Shown here: positions 55,339-62,522 of the stretch, piece after piece | Numbering within the stretch: the stretch's first letter is position 1 | Layout of the letters: each line of letters opens with the position of its first letter | Assembly: GCA_035388225.1 (NCBI GenBank) | Contig: DAOOPM010000012.1 | Span: 1 to 64,000 of the forward strand | Direction: 5' to 3' | Source of the DNA: SB25 sp029560875 | GTDB lineage: Bacteria > Bacteroidota > Bacteroidia > Bacteroidales > Tenuifilaceae | DNA length: 64,000 nucleotides | The notes under the pieces: model-generated | The model's database searches: none | The model's input: only the letters and a program-made list of their open reading frames with translations | What the model was told of the DNA's origin: nothing | Made by a program: the position numbers and the translations under genes

Positions 55339-56565
55339 TTAACAGTCCTTACCGTTAATTGTGTGTTGCATGTAGAATGATAGTAGGTTTTGCGTAATTA
55401 TTTCGTTGTTGAAGTGTAATTTGGCAAATTGCTGTGCCAACTTCCCGATTTGACTGGTCTTTTCGTTGTTTGTCAGTAAAGAGATTAAGGCTGTTGACAT
55501 TTCTTCTGGGCTAGAGGCAATTATTATTTCGGAGCCATTAGTGGCACCAATACCTTCTGCTCCAATTGGAGTGCTAACTATTGCCTTTCCTAATGCCATA
55601 CCTTCAACAATCTTAACTCGCATGCCTCCCCCCGACAGAATCGGCACAATCATTATGCCTTTTGTTCTAATAAAGTTTGTAGAATCGTTAATTTCTCCGC
55701 AATAAACTACACCTGTATACCGCTGGATTTTTTTAATAAAATTTATGGGAGCGTTGCGTCCTGCAATAAAAAAACGTGCACTAGGTAATTCTTCGAGTAT
55801 TGCTTCCCAACAATTATTTAAGAACCAAATAATACCCTCTTGATTTGGTAGCCAATCTAGCCCACCTAAATGAAATATGGAGTATCTTTCGTTTTCTTCT
55901 TGTCTATTAGTTGCATCATTGTTAAGTTTGTAGCCCACAGGGGATACTTGGTATGCACCATTATACCCCATACTTTTAAACAGTCTGAAATCCCTGTCTG
56001 TTATTGGTATAAGGAAATCGATTTTTGATATGAGTCTTGACTCCATTTCGCGAATTCGATTGGATAGAATGCCAAAATACCATTTTTTAAATAAGTTTTT
56101 TTGATTGGTTGATGCCCTAAGCCATATTTCATGCTCAACGTTATGAGCTCGAAGCGCAATCTTTCCTTTGTGATATTTTTGAATTAATGGAATATAGTAG
56201 TAAAGGTATGCCCCTTCTAGCTGTACTATGCTAAAGGTGTTGTTTGCTAGTATCTCTTTAAGTCTGCGTTCAAATGCCTTGCTTTTAAATCGCGATGCAT
56301 TATAGGGTTCATTAGAAAAGACTAAGTTAATAATGACTTTTGCTAAATTGATGTTCGTGTCGACATCTACAATATCAACTTTTAGTTTATTCTTAATGTT
56401 TATTGGGACATTGGCAATGGAACGTTTATGCTTTGGAGTGCTCATGGCCAAAAGGCTAATGCTTGCGCCTGCATTGGTTAATCCTTGGATCATATTCATA
56501 GTTGCAATAGCGCCACCATCGTTAGGTGGATACGGAACTTTATTTGCAAGTACAAGTATATTCAT
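55339..56565 (-). CDS. GT4 glycosyltransferase (tandem copy 1)
   Basis: 408 residues with GT-B architecture. N-terminal ILVLANKVPYPPNDGGAIAT (the PxxGG acceptor loop), ALRAHNVEHEIW in the middle, LGGLDWLPNQEGIIW as a link, and the donor-binding acidic motif VKIVEGMALGKAIVSTP. Closely related in the same order to the gene at 56635, so the two are tandem paralogues. Probably surface polysaccharide or lipid-linked glycan synthesis; sugar unknown. Confidence 0.85.
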   Translation of the reverse strand: MNILVLANKVPYPPNDGGAIATMNMIQGLTNAGASISLLAMSTPKHKRSIANVPINIKNKLKVDIVDVDTNINLAKVIINLVFSNEPYNASRFKSKAFERRLKEILANNTFSIVQLEGAYLYYYIPLIQKYHKGKIALRAHNVEHEIWLRASTNQKNLFKKWYFGILSNRIREMESRLISKIDFLIPITDRDFRLFKSMGYNGAYQVSPVGYKLNNDATNRQEENERYSIFHLGGLDWLPNQEGIIWFLNNCWEAILEELPSARFFIAGRNAPINFIKKIQRYTGVVYCGEINDSTNFIRTKGIMIVPILSGGGMRVKIVEGMALGKAIVSTPIGAEGIGATNGSEIIIASSPEEMSTALISLLTNNEKTSQIGKLAQQFAKLHFNNEIITQNLLSFYMQHTINGKDC

Positions 56566-56634
56566 TCTATAATCGTTTCAGAAGGCCTTTTTGCTTATGT
56601 GAATGCCGGTCTTTTGATGTTAAGTCCTAAGTGT

Positions 56635-57858
56635 TTATAACTGTTGATTGTTTTGTAGTAGATTATTGTAGAATTGAGTTAACCTCGATGCAAGATTTAT
56701 TGCATCGTAGTTTTCCAATGCAAATTTTTGCCCATCCTGCGCAATCCTTTTTACGGTTTCGGTAGATTTGATAAGGTTGCATACAGATGCGGCAAAAACT
56801 TCAGGAGAATCTGCAATAAGGATATGCTCGCCATGGTTGGCTTCAATTCCTTTTGCCGCTATATTCGTTGCTATAATAGCTTTGCTCAGAAACATTCCTT
56901 CAATTATCTTTACCCTTATTCCACCGCCCGAAAGTAGTGGAACAACCATAATAGGGAATTTGCTTAGGAATTCGGCGGAGTCGGCCACTTGCCCATGGAA
57001 AACAATGTTTCTTTCAATTATCAGCCTTTCGGCTAAGTCTTCGGGTGCATTCCTGCCAGCAATATGGAACTCAATATTCGGTATCTCAGATTGAATTCTG
57101 GGCCATACCCAATCAATAAACCATAAAAGCCCTTCGGTATTGGGTAGCCAATCCAGTGCACCAATGTAGCATATTGTTGGGTTTTCGTAAAGTTCTGTAT
57201 CAAAGACTTTTGTATTAGGAAAGTAGCCTGCAGGGATTGTTATTGAAGGATTGTGGAAGTTGTTGCTAGTAAACCAATCTTTATCAGGGTTGCTAATGGC
57301 AACTAGGGCATCAACACTTTTGTTGATTCTTTTTTCAATTGAAGCTATTCTTTGGGCAAGTAGTTTAAAGTACCATTTTTTTAGTTTATTATCGGCTTCA
57401 ACCGCTAAGTTCTCCCAAATGTGATGTTCTACATTGTGAGCTCGCATAACAATTGGCCCGTCGAAATCTTTCCGAATGGTATTGACATATGAGATAAGGT
57501 ACAACCCCTCCAGCTGCACCACGTCGAAGTTTTTTTCCTTAATTGTTCTGCGAATAATTCTTTTGAATGTGGGACTTAAATACCGTTGTATATTATATGG
57601 CTTACGGGTGAAGATAAGGTTAAGTATGTAGCGGACTATATTATTTGAAAGAAATATGTGAAAAATCTCAAAATCGATTAACGCATGAACTTCTGCTGGA
57701 ATCCGCTCCATGGAGCCTGGGTGCTTAGGGGTGCTTAGGGTTAACACGGTTACATTATTGCCAGCCTTGGCCAATCCTAAGCACAAATTTAGAGTTGCTA
57801 ATGTACCTCCATCAACAGGAGGGTAAGGCGGCTTATGGGCAACAACAAGAATTCTCAT
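56635..57858 (-). CDS. GT4 glycosyltransferase (tandem copy 2)
   Basis: 407 residues. Same layout as its neighbour: ILVVAHKPPYPPVDGGTLAT, MRAHNVEHHIWENL, IGALDWLPNTEGLLW, VKIIEGMFLSKAIIAT. It is 24 bp downstream of the lptF/G-type gene and 69 bp upstream of copy 1. The two copies probably act one after the other on the same glycan. Confidence 0.85.
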   Translation of the reverse strand: MRILVVAHKPPYPPVDGGTLATLNLCLGLAKAGNNVTVLTLSTPKHPGSMERIPAEVHALIDFEIFHIFLSNNIVRYILNLIFTRKPYNIQRYLSPTFKRIIRRTIKEKNFDVVQLEGLYLISYVNTIRKDFDGPIVMRAHNVEHHIWENLAVEADNKLKKWYFKLLAQRIASIEKRINKSVDALVAISNPDKDWFTSNNFHNPSITIPAGYFPNTKVFDTELYENPTICYIGALDWLPNTEGLLWFIDWVWPRIQSEIPNIEFHIAGRNAPEDLAERLIIERNIVFHGQVADSAEFLSKFPIMVVPLLSGGGIRVKIIEGMFLSKAIIATNIAAKGIEANHGEHILIADSPEVFAASVCNLIKSTETVKRIAQDGQKFALENYDAINLASRLTQFYNNLLQNNQQL

Positions 57859-57882
57859 AGCTAATAGTGGTTTTTGGTTTTA

Positions 57883-59361
57883 TTAACTATTGTTTTTATT
57901 GCTGCTTACATTTTTTGAATTTTTAGACTTGAACCGAATCAGTTTCTTCAACTTTTCAATGTAGAAGTCGGAATTCATAATGGCTGAGTCGTTTGTGGCT
58001 TTGTATGATAAAAAGACACCCAAAGGTAAGAGTATGAATGATGACAGCCACATACCCGCTGGCACATCCCAAACAAGTTCTTTAGCGAACTTTTCTCCAG
58101 TAATAGTAATGATATAATAGATAATAAAAAAGAGTACCGATATGATAACAGGCATGCCCAGGCCGCCTTTTCGGATAATAGCGCCAAGTGGAGCTCCAAT
58201 AAAAAAGAATACAAAACAGGCAAAGGCTAAGGTGAACTTTCGGTTCCATTCAACCCTATGCCGTGCAATATACTTTTTCTTGTAAAAGAATTCCTCCTTA
58301 GTTGACGTTATGTAACTTTTTGAAGAACGTGCATAGTCTAGCGCTCTTTCTATCACTTCAGTTTGTTGCAATTTGTTGTAAGTATTGTAGATAGAGTCGG
58401 CATCTAAGTTGTAAGTCGGCACTACACCTTCTTTTCGGTCGAGCCAATTATGGTTACGCATGAGGCTATTCTGAAGCAAGTTTCTGGAGAATACCTTTGC
58501 TTGATCGTTAAGCGCGTTGGATAGTGAGTCGCGAGTTTTACCAAGTTGCGATAGGTTTAAAACCTGGTAGCTATCCTTGAAGAACGATTCATCGGTTCGT
58601 TGTAGTCCAAAGCCGCGAAGTTCAAATACAATGACTTGCTTAGAAAACGATTGTTTTTGTGCTGGGAATTTGTTTTCAGGATTTTTTTTTGGTGTTTTAC
58701 TGTCGGTCACCTCTTTGTATGTGTAACCGTTGAAAAGTGTTGCAACAAGGAATTGTTGGTCCGATGTGGGTTTCATATAGCCTGAATCCGCAAAGGTGAC
58801 CGTAGTGTTTCCTTTGTCGTTGCTGTGGTCGTAAATAAGAATTTTCTTTAAAAGGCTAGTTTTTTGGTCTTTATCGGCAACCTTAATGCTGTAACCTTCA
58901 ATAAGGTTAGTGAAAACGCCTTCCTTAATTATTAGTTCTGGTTTTTGTTGTTTAACGGAATAAAGTAGGGTTGATATTTTGAGATTTGTGTAAGGGAGTA
59001 CGTTGTTGGCAAAAAAGAATGCCCCAGTGCTAATGAATATTGTTACGAAAATAAGTGGAATCATTATTCTAGGAAGCGATATTCCAGCCGATTTCATGGC
59101 CAGAAGTTCGTTATTCTCCCCGAGGTTGCCCATTGTCATTAACGAGGCCAAAAGTGTTGCTAAAGGAAGAGCCATTGGCACTAGGCCTGCGGAGGCATAT
59201 AGGAGTAATTCGGCAATAACGTCAGCGTCAAGTCCTTTTCCAACTAGGTCGTCGATATACTTCCATAGGAATTGCATCAGAAGTATAAACATAGAAATAA
59301 AGAAGGTCATTACTAGCGGACCTAGGTAGGATTTAAGAATAAACCGATGAAGTGTTTTCAC
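57883..59361 (-). CDS. LptF/LptG-family permease
   Basis: 492 residues starting at GTG 59361. Three N-terminal membrane segments (LHRFILKSYLGPLVMTFF, and two near 60-115), a large periplasmic beta domain with a long insertion (about 195-360), and three C-terminal membrane segments near 370-450. This is the YjgP/YjgQ family that, with LptB, extracts LPS from the inner membrane. Subtype F or G cannot be told. A 12-bp inverted repeat at 59372-59414 lies just upstream. Confidence 0.88.
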   Translation of the reverse strand: MKTLHRFILKSYLGPLVMTFFISMFILLMQFLWKYIDDLVGKGLDADVIAELLLYASAGLVPMALPLATLLASLMTMGNLGENNELLAMKSAGISLPRIMIPLIFVTIFISTGAFFFANNVLPYTNLKISTLLYSVKQQKPELIIKEGVFTNLIEGYSIKVADKDQKTSLLKKILIYDHSNDKGNTTVTFADSGYMKPTSDQQFLVATLFNGYTYKEVTDSKTPKKNPENKFPAQKQSFSKQVIVFELRGFGLQRTDESFFKDSYQVLNLSQLGKTRDSLSNALNDQAKVFSRNLLQNSLMRNHNWLDRKEGVVPTYNLDADSIYNTYNKLQQTEVIERALDYARSSKSYITSTKEEFFYKKKYIARHRVEWNRKFTLAFACFVFFFIGAPLGAIIRKGGLGMPVIISVLFFIIYYIITITGEKFAKELVWDVPAGMWLSSFILLPLGVFLSYKATNDSAIMNSDFYIEKLKKLIRFKSKNSKNVSSNKNNS

Positions 59362-59371
59362 AAAAATAAAT

Positions 59372-59414
59372 TTATTGGAAAAAGCATAGGCAAATGTAAT
59401 GGTTTTTCCAATAA
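59372..59414 (-). repeat. 12-bp inverted repeat in the lptF/G leader
   Basis: TTATTGGAAAAA (59372-59383) and TTTTTCCAATAA (59403-59414), perfect, with a 19-nt loop, between the START-like gene and the GTG of the permease. In RNA it would form a hairpin ending 10 bp before the start codon. Confidence 0.55.
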
Positions 59415-59438
59415 GTAAAGCGGATTAAGCAATAAAGG

Positions 59439-59834
59439 TTATGCTCCAATAACTCTTTTTAACTCGCTAATTTGATGATTCCATAGCGAGATAGTTTCCT
59501 GAGCATCATCCTCATCTTCTATTTCTTCGGTTACAATAAGCGAAAGCTCTCCGGTTATGTCGTCCTTTAAAAGTTTAAAGGTGAAATGGGTTGAATCGTC
59601 GGAATCTACCCAGCGGAATTTAACAAATTTATTTTCCTTACGCTCTATCAGTTCTGCTTCACGGGTTGTATCGTCCCAAATAAATGTAAAAACATTTCCA
59701 CGGAGGTTCACATCATCGGCAAACCATTCCGATAGTCCATGAGGCGTGCACAACCGCTGAAAAACTATATTGGCGGATGAATTGACTGTGTACTCCAGTT
59801 CTACTTTGCTCGCAACCTTCACATCTACGTTCAT
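59439..59834 (-). CDS. START-like domain protein
   Basis: 131 residues, single SRPBCC/START-like fold as seen in Bacteroidota: VELEYTVNSSANIVFQRL, then SEWFADDVNLRGNVFTFIW, and an acidic C-terminal part (TEEIEDEDDAQETISLW). No catalytic residues are known; possible lipid or hydrophobic-ligand binding in the cytoplasm. First gene of the minus-strand unit leading to the lptF/G-type gene. Confidence 0.8.
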   Translation of the reverse strand: MNVDVKVASKVELEYTVNSSANIVFQRLCTPHGLSEWFADDVNLRGNVFTFIWDDTTREAELIERKENKFVKFRWVDSDDSTHFTFKLLKDDITGELSLIVTEEIEDEDDAQETISLWNHQISELKRVIGA

Positions 59835-59975
59835 GGCTAATAATTTTTTATTTAACTTAATGCAATATATTATTTTATATCAGATTTCAATTGTTTTTCA
59901 ATTAGTTATTTATTAACAGCGGTTGTTAATATCCAACAATTAGACCAAACTTTTTCAGTTTTTACTATAACGTTA

Positions 59976-60006
59976 TTTGGTGGTAAAAAATTATTTTATA
60001 CTTTTG
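59976..60006 (+). promoter_or_regulatory. Promoter for tRNA-Met
   Basis: TTTG (59976-59979), 19-bp spacer, TACTTTTG (59999-60006), 15 bp before the mature tRNA 5' end. Complete Bacteroidota-type promoter. Confidence 0.78.
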
Positions 60007-60021
60007 CACCGCTAAACCGAT

Positions 60022-60095
60022 GGCGAGGTAGCTCAGCTGGTTAGAGCGCATGATTCATAATCATGAGGTCGGCGGTTCAATCCCGCCTCTCGCTA
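60022..60095 (+). tRNA. tRNA-Met (CAU)
   Basis: 74 nt cloverleaf: acceptor GGCGAGG pairs with TCTCGCT (G-U at both ends), D arm GCTCAGCTGGTTAGAGC, anticodon stem CATGA/TCATG with loop TTCATAA (anticodon CAT), T arm GGCGG-TTCAATC-CCGCC, discriminator A. CCA is not fully encoded. CAU with no initiator-type C1-A72 mismatch suggests elongator Met, though a lysidine-modified Ile tRNA cannot be ruled out from sequence alone. The 3' end borders the integrated-element-like region. Confidence 0.93.
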
Positions 60096-60107
60096 CCCAA
60101 GAAAAAT

Positions 60108-60134
60108 AAGGCTTTCAGAAATGAGAGCCTTTTT
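60108..60134 (+). terminator. Terminator of tRNA-Met
   Basis: 10-bp stem AAGGCTTTCA / TGAGAGCCTT (60108-60117 / 60122-60131; one G-U pair) with GAAA loop and a T5 tail, 12 bp after the tRNA. Confidence 0.82.
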
Positions 60135-60170
60135 CATTTTTAGCAAGTGCCACCCGTATTGACACCTTAC

Positions 60171-60199
60171 AAATAATTGAACGACCGTTTGAATTATTT
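60171..60199. repeat. Imperfect inverted repeat after the tRNA
   Basis: AAATAATTGAAC (60171-60182) and TTTGAATTATTT (60188-60199): 10 of 12 positions pair around a 5-bp centre. Could be a recombinase or regulator site near the element end. Confidence 0.4.
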
Positions 60200-60233
60200 T
60201 GTTGATAACTTGAAAGCACTACAACTAAAAGGC

Positions 60234-60263
60234 ATAAAAAAACCCGAGGCGATGAACCTCGGG
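60234..60263 (-). terminator. Terminator of the element's minus-strand genes
   Basis: On the minus strand CCCGAGG / CCTCGGG (60263-60257 / 60249-60243) with a 7-nt loop, then a run of eight or nine T's. It lies 35 bp after the stop of the 208-residue gene. Confidence 0.82.
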
Positions 60264-60297
60264 CGAACCACTACCAATCCAAACAAAGAATGAAATA

Positions 60298-60924
60298 CTA
60301 ACTCATTTTTCTGAATTTTTCAGCTAAATCGAAATAGTTTACAACAAAACGCTCTCCCTCGCTTTTCAATCCCAAAACCAAAGCGGTTTTATAAATTTCA
60401 AGCTTATTGACAAAACCTTTTTGCAAATGTTCATTCAAATTTTTTGCGAAATTTTCCCAATACTCTAAAATCTCAAGTTTTAAAGGAGTATCTGCATAAG
60501 TTCTATACTTTTCAAAACTCTGCTCAAGGGCGGTTTCGTTTATCGAAAATTTCCCATTGTCAAACTTTAGTAAATTGTGCTGTGATGATACAATTCGTAT
60601 CGGCAAATATCTGTTTTCAATTTTCTTCACACAGGCATTCATAAACCCAGTTCGGTTAACTCCATACATATCCGCAACGGTTGCAGGGTTTAAGGGGGCA
60701 GTGCCTAATGGTTTGACCTTTGTCGCCTCAATCATTAATTTATCGAAATAATCAAGCGGATTTTCGATATAGGCAAAGGCTTGTTTTTCGGTTTCAATCT
60801 TTGCGAAACTTTGAAGACTGTGAAATAAGTCTAAAGCCTTGTTAGCGTTAGCCTCAAGTTGGATTGCGTTACTTTTCAAACTTTGGATAACATTTTTGTC
60901 TTCACGTACTAATTTTCTTTCCAT
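60298..60924 (-). CDS. Hypothetical protein of the integrated element
   Basis: 208 residues, no recognised family. N-terminal half is helical and charged (VIQSLKSNAIQLEANANKAL). A central segment NPATVADMYGVNRTGFMNAC looks like a helix-turn-helix or adapter motif. Last gene of the minus-strand row, followed by a strong terminator. Confidence 0.6.
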   Translation of the reverse strand: MERKLVREDKNVIQSLKSNAIQLEANANKALDLFHSLQSFAKIETEKQAFAYIENPLDYFDKLMIEATKVKPLGTAPLNPATVADMYGVNRTGFMNACVKKIENRYLPIRIVSSQHNLLKFDNGKFSINETALEQSFEKYRTYADTPLKLEILEYWENFAKNLNEHLQKGFVNKLEIYKTALVLGLKSEGERFVVNYFDLAEKFRKMS

Positions 60925-60942
60925 TTTGATAAAGTTTAATTG

Positions 60943-61140
60943 TTAAGAATTCTCTATTAATTTTTTTAACTCATTTACTGCCAACTGGCTTGTAACACGA
61001 ATATTTACATCCGCCCCGTGGTTGCTGACAAACTCGAATGCTGGCGAATCTCTACCAGAAACGAACACCAAAATCTTGCTTCTTTGCTGTGGGGGTTTTA
61101 ACATCTCTTTCAACTGATTTAGTTTTTGCGTTTTGCTCAT
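60943..61140 (-). CDS. Small protein, MSK-type N-terminus (1)
   Basis: 65 residues. N-terminus MSKTQKLNQLKEMLKPP resembles those of the small genes at 61295 and 61510. The body has alternating hydrophobic residues (SKILVFVSGRD). GAAGGAAA lies just upstream of the ATG, a plausible ribosome site. Overlaps the 75-residue ORF at 61052 in another frame by 89 bp. Function unknown. Confidence 0.6.
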   Translation of the reverse strand: MSKTQKLNQLKEMLKPPQQRSKILVFVSGRDSPAFEFVSNHGADVNIRVTSQLAVNELKKLIENS

Positions 61141-61279
61141 TTTCCTTCGCTTTAAGGTAATCGTTAATAATTCTGTTAATGCTTGCTAACTGCTTATCAA
61201 TCCTCTGGATTCGTTCATTTAGCGTTAATTTTCTGTACCCAAGTAATTTAACCATACGTTTGGTTTTTAAGTTTAACAT
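61052..61279 (-). CDS. Small basic protein overlapping its neighbour
   Basis: 75 residues, Lys/Arg-rich, helical N-terminal half (RIQRIDKQLASINRIINDY). It overlaps the 61140 gene by 89 bp in a different frame, so one of them may be shorter or not translated. No family recognised. Confidence 0.45.
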   Translation of the reverse strand: MLNLKTKRMVKLLGYRKLTLNERIQRIDKQLASINRIINDYLKAKENEQNAKTKSVERDVKTPTAKKQDFGVRFW

Positions 61280-61294
61280 TATTTTACTGCTGTT

Positions 61295-61507
61295 TTAATA
61301 AGATTTAACCTCAATCCACACAACCGCTTTCGTCTTTTTCAACTCGCCCAGCGGTTTGCATCGCTTTGCGCCAAAAGAATTGGAGTAAAAAATATCTGTG
61401 TCGGTTGGCTCTTCATTAGGCCGTGGGTTATTCCAGAACCACACGGAAAGCAATAGGTCATCTTTGACTAATCGCTTCAATTCTTTTATTTTGCTCTGCC
61501 TGCTCAT
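61295..61507 (-). CDS. Small protein, MSK-type N-terminus (2)
   Basis: 70 residues beginning MSRQSKIKELKRLVKDD, similar in pattern to the genes at 60943 and 61510. The C-terminal part is different (VWFWNNPRPNEEPTDTDIF). Function unknown. 2 bp after the neighbouring gene. Confidence 0.6.
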   Translation of the reverse strand: MSRQSKIKELKRLVKDDLLLSVWFWNNPRPNEEPTDTDIFYSNSFGAKRCKPLGELKKTKAVVWIEVKSY

Positions 61508-61509
61508 AA

Positions 61510-61752
61510 TTATTCTACATCAGGAAATAGTGGCTGCTCACCGCCTAAATAGGCTAAACTTCGCAAAACCGCTGGAATCTCTTTTTGAATTTTAACCGTT
61601 ATGCTTTTTGCTCCGTCAAGATCCTTTAGCAACTCCTTTAGGTTCATTGTTTTTCCAAAGTATCTAAACTCATTGAGGCCGATTACTTCGATAATACTGC
61701 GCTCTGGGTTCAACAAACTTTCTATTTTTCTCAATTGTGCCTTTTTACTCAT
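61510..61752 (-). CDS. Small protein, MSK-type N-terminus (3)
   Basis: 80 residues beginning MSKKAQLRKIESLLNPE, again the MS[KR]-(x)-helical start. Central part has GLNEFRYFGKTMNLKELL, C-terminal part is acidic. It overlaps the end of the next gene (61745) by 8 bp. Function unknown. Confidence 0.6.
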   Translation of the reverse strand: MSKKAQLRKIESLLNPERSIIEVIGLNEFRYFGKTMNLKELLKDLDGAKSITVKIQKEIPAVLRSLAYLGGEQPLFPDVE

Positions 61753-62029
61753 CTCTTTGTTGATTTTTTAGACGTTCAATTAAAATATCTAAATCGCTTT
61801 CCGATAACTGGCTTAAATCGGTAATTTGCGGAGGCAATACGTGTTTAAGCATCTTATCAATAAAATTTAACTTCTTTTCTGCATCGAGTTCATTAAACAC
61901 GGCCTGCAGAGTGTCAATGTTGCAATCAATAAAATCTAATAGCAACGCTCTAATTTCCTCGGACGTGCGGGACTTCGCACCCTTAGGCCGTCCGTTAGGG
62001 TTCCCTGATTTTCCTTTTTCAAATGGCAT
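61745..62029 (-). CDS. GNPNGRPKG-motif protein (terminase small subunit-like or DUF5681-type)
   Basis: 94 residues from the ATG at 62029; an ATG at 62110 would overlap the next gene by 62 bp and adds a less typical N-terminus. Starts MPFEKGKSGNPNGRPKGAKS, the GNPxGRPKG start found in small phage proteins. The rest is helical. In phages such proteins often stand near packaging or DNA-binding functions. Role here unproven. Confidence 0.65.
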   Translation of the reverse strand: MPFEKGKSGNPNGRPKGAKSRTSEEIRALLLDFIDCNIDTLQAVFNELDAEKKLNFIDKMLKHVLPPQITDLSQLSESDLDILIERLKNQQRDE

Positions 62030-62048
62030 ATTGCTAAAATATTGTTGT

Positions 62049-62339
62049 TTACAATGAATTTTGGTGTCTATGGTGTTTAACCCTGCAAGCATTTGAACAA
62101 TATTTAGCATCTGCTCGCTTGGCTATAAACTTAGAACTGCAATAAATGCAGGTGCTTTTTTCGCTTTCTGGGGTTAATTCTTGGGCTTTCTTTTCCCAAT
62201 AGCGTTCTTGTGCTGCCTTCACCTTTTCGGGGTTGTTTTTGCGCCAATTGTTTTGATATTCGTTACACTTTTGGCGGTTGTTTTCTCTCCATTTCTGTTG
62301 ATAGAGGTTTTTAAGTTCTTTTGCTTTATCTGTCATCAT
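62049..62339 (-). CDS. Zinc-finger phage-type protein
   Basis: 96 residues. N-terminal helix rich in Trp, Asn and Lys with repeating WR/NNP units (KWRENNRQKCNEY, then NNWRKNNPEKVKAA), and a C-terminal C-x2-C ... C-x3-C zinc site (CIYCSSKF, then KYCSNACRVKHH). Reminiscent of phage DNA-binding or HNH-associated proteins. Its start is directly beside the 13-mer array, so the repeats may regulate it. Confidence 0.6.
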   Translation of the reverse strand: MMTDKAKELKNLYQQKWRENNRQKCNEYQNNWRKNNPEKVKAAQERYWEKKAQELTPESEKSTCIYCSSKFIAKRADAKYCSNACRVKHHRHQNSL

Positions 62340-62363
62340 GATTAAAAAAAATTTAGTGTTTCA

Positions 62364-62428
62364 CTTATTTATCAATCTTATTTATAAAGATTATTTAAGT
62401 ATATTATTTAAAGATATTATTTAAGGTG
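62364..62428. repeat. Five tandem AT-rich 13-mers
   Basis: Exactly consecutive 13-nt units starting at 62364, 62377, 62390, 62403 and 62416: cttatttatcaat, cttatttataaag, attatttaagtat, attatttaaagat, attatttaaggtg. Each begins (c/a)TTATTTA. A sixth, isolated copy cttatttaaggtg is at 62482-62494. This resembles the DNA-unwinding 13-mer tracts of replication origins. Confidence 0.75.
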
Positions 62429-62520
62429 CTGTACTATTGTTCTACTTAATGCTGTGTTAATGTTGTAGTGAGTGCTTTTTTCTTATTTAAGGTGCTGTAA
62501 ATGCGCTCTTAATATGCTGT
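62427..62520. repeat. TGCTGT iteron-like series
   Basis: TGCTGT at 62427, 62450, 62493 and 62515, with start spacings 23, 43 and 22, near multiples of two helical turns. Each is preceded by TTAA-like bases (TTTAAGGTGCTGTA twice, CTTAATGCTGTG, CTTAATATGCTGTT). The two longest copies share a 17-nt direct repeat (62417-62433 and 62483-62499). Confidence 0.6.
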
Positions 62521-62522
62521 TA

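Noticed and set aside
59361..59368. CAAAAATA as minus-strand -7 box for the lptF/G-type gene
   Set aside because: It overlaps the start codon itself, so it cannot serve this gene's start.
62030..62110. Longer N-terminus for the GRPKG-motif protein
   Set aside because: It would overlap the zinc-finger gene by 62 bp, and the family start matches the ATG at 62029.
62364..62428. CRISPR array
   Set aside because: The 13-nt units are directly adjacent without spacers and no cas genes are nearby.
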